From Haloglomus halophilum (GTDB lineage Archaea; Halobacteriota; Halobacteria; Halobacteriales; Haloarculaceae): a DNA stretch of 64,000 bases. The stretch is taken from contig NZ_CP101166.1 of assembly GCF_024298885.1 (NCBI RefSeq), positions 1,364,001 to 1,428,000 on the forward strand. The letters run 5' to 3'. Numbering within the stretch: the stretch's first letter is position 1; each line of letters starts with the position of its first letter. The notes under the pieces are model-generated. The model was not told where the DNA came from and made no database searches. It saw only the letters and a program-made list of their open reading frames with translations. Positions 63,751 through 64,000 of this stretch are shown piece after piece. The translations under genes were made by a program, and so were the position numbers.

Positions 63751-64000
63751 ATGAGCGACACCGCAACCACCGACCGACCGATACACCTCGACGACGAGGC
63801 CGCACTGGATGCCTTCCTCGGCGACCACGACCGCGCGCTGGTCGAGTTCTATACGGATGGCTGCTCGATATGCGCGTCGATGGAACCCGTTCTGGGGAAC
63901 GTCGCCCGCGCGACCGACGTGGCGGTGGCGCTGGTGAACCCGCGCGACGACCCGCCGCTGGTCGAGCGGTTCGCCGTGCAGAGCGTCCCGCTGCTGGTCT
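63751..64000 (+). CDS. Thioredoxin-like protein, 3'-truncated by the window edge
   Basis: The first 83 codons are present. After an acidic start the frame reads DHDRALVEFYTDGCSICASM, with the redox motif CSIC in place of the usual CGPC, then ERFAVQSVPLLV carrying the cis-Pro. The changed active site suggests different redox potential or partner. The gene continues past the window. Confidence 0.85.
   Translation, partial: MSDTATTDRPIHLDDEAALDAFLGDHDRALVEFYTDGCSICASMEPVLGNVARATDVAVALVNPRDDPPLVERFAVQSVPLLV

Overview
The window is chromosomal DNA from a halophilic archaeon of the class Halobacteria. The evidence is the very high GC content with G/C at almost every third codon position, strongly acidic proteins, Tat-type signal peptides, leaderless genes with archaeal TATA boxes, and marker genes: SAMP1, UbaA, a JAMM desampylase, archaeosine transglycosylase, TrmY, GatD, S6e, a split GMP synthase, bacteriorhodopsin and many Halobacteria-only families. 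No rRNA, CRISPR array or transposase gene was seen. The only RNA gene found is one tRNA-Pro(CGG).

Region by region: 1-5.1 kb holds the 3' end of a winged-helix gene, then a minus-strand run of a hybrid histidine kinase, a CopC-CopD fusion and two small membrane proteins with a HisKA_3-like helix but no ATPase domain. It ends in a frameshifted copy of the first gene. 5.2-7.1 kb is a low-GC pilin-like secreted protein gene beside tRNA-Pro. 7.2-14.8 kb has trmY, an STT3/AglB-type oligosaccharyltransferase relative, UDP-sugar dehydrogenase, a palindromic non-coding element, SAMP1, a GNAT and gatD. 14.9-19.1 kb has cheW-cheA and the S6e operon. 19.3-27.3 kb has a PhoX-like Tat protein, a lipoprotein, a cupin, a DHH phosphoesterase, and a small vapBC island followed by a second copy of the DHH gene's 3' end. 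27.9-33.9 kb has tgtA, cheY-cheC and a coupled DWF-motif protein, small proteins, SpoOM and DUF6159. 34-41.8 kb has a beta-CASP nuclease, UspA, an aldo/keto reductase, SprT, an SPFH protein and an MBL protein. 41.5-45 kb has pyrG-guaAb-DUF7126 and msrB. 45-47.8 kb is a retinal-rhodopsin operon (bop-crtY-blh). 48-50.3 kb has ubaA facing a JAMM desampylase and a BtuF-like protein. 50.4-61 kb has a GNAT, a Bat-type HTH regulator, an FG-GAP protein, an SDR, a second non-coding palindromic element, an XPD-like helicase, an AI-2E family protein and two divergent rhodaneses. 61.1-64 kb has a sulfatase-fold enzyme, an AglD-like membrane protein and the start of a thioredoxin-like gene.

Several pathways are represented by more than one gene. 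Ubiquitin-like sampylation has its modifier (SAMP1), E1 enzyme (UbaA) and de-conjugating protease (JAMM). Light-driven proton pumping has its opsin and both late retinal biosynthesis enzymes in one transcription unit. Chemotaxis signalling is split into CheW-CheA and CheY-CheC units 13 kb apart. Surface glycosylation is represented by the STT3 relative, the UDP-sugar dehydrogenase and possibly the AglD-like protein. The accessory parts most worth attention are the copper-linked sensor cluster bracketed by duplicated gene ends, the vapBC island bracketed in the same way, and the two related palindromic non-coding elements.
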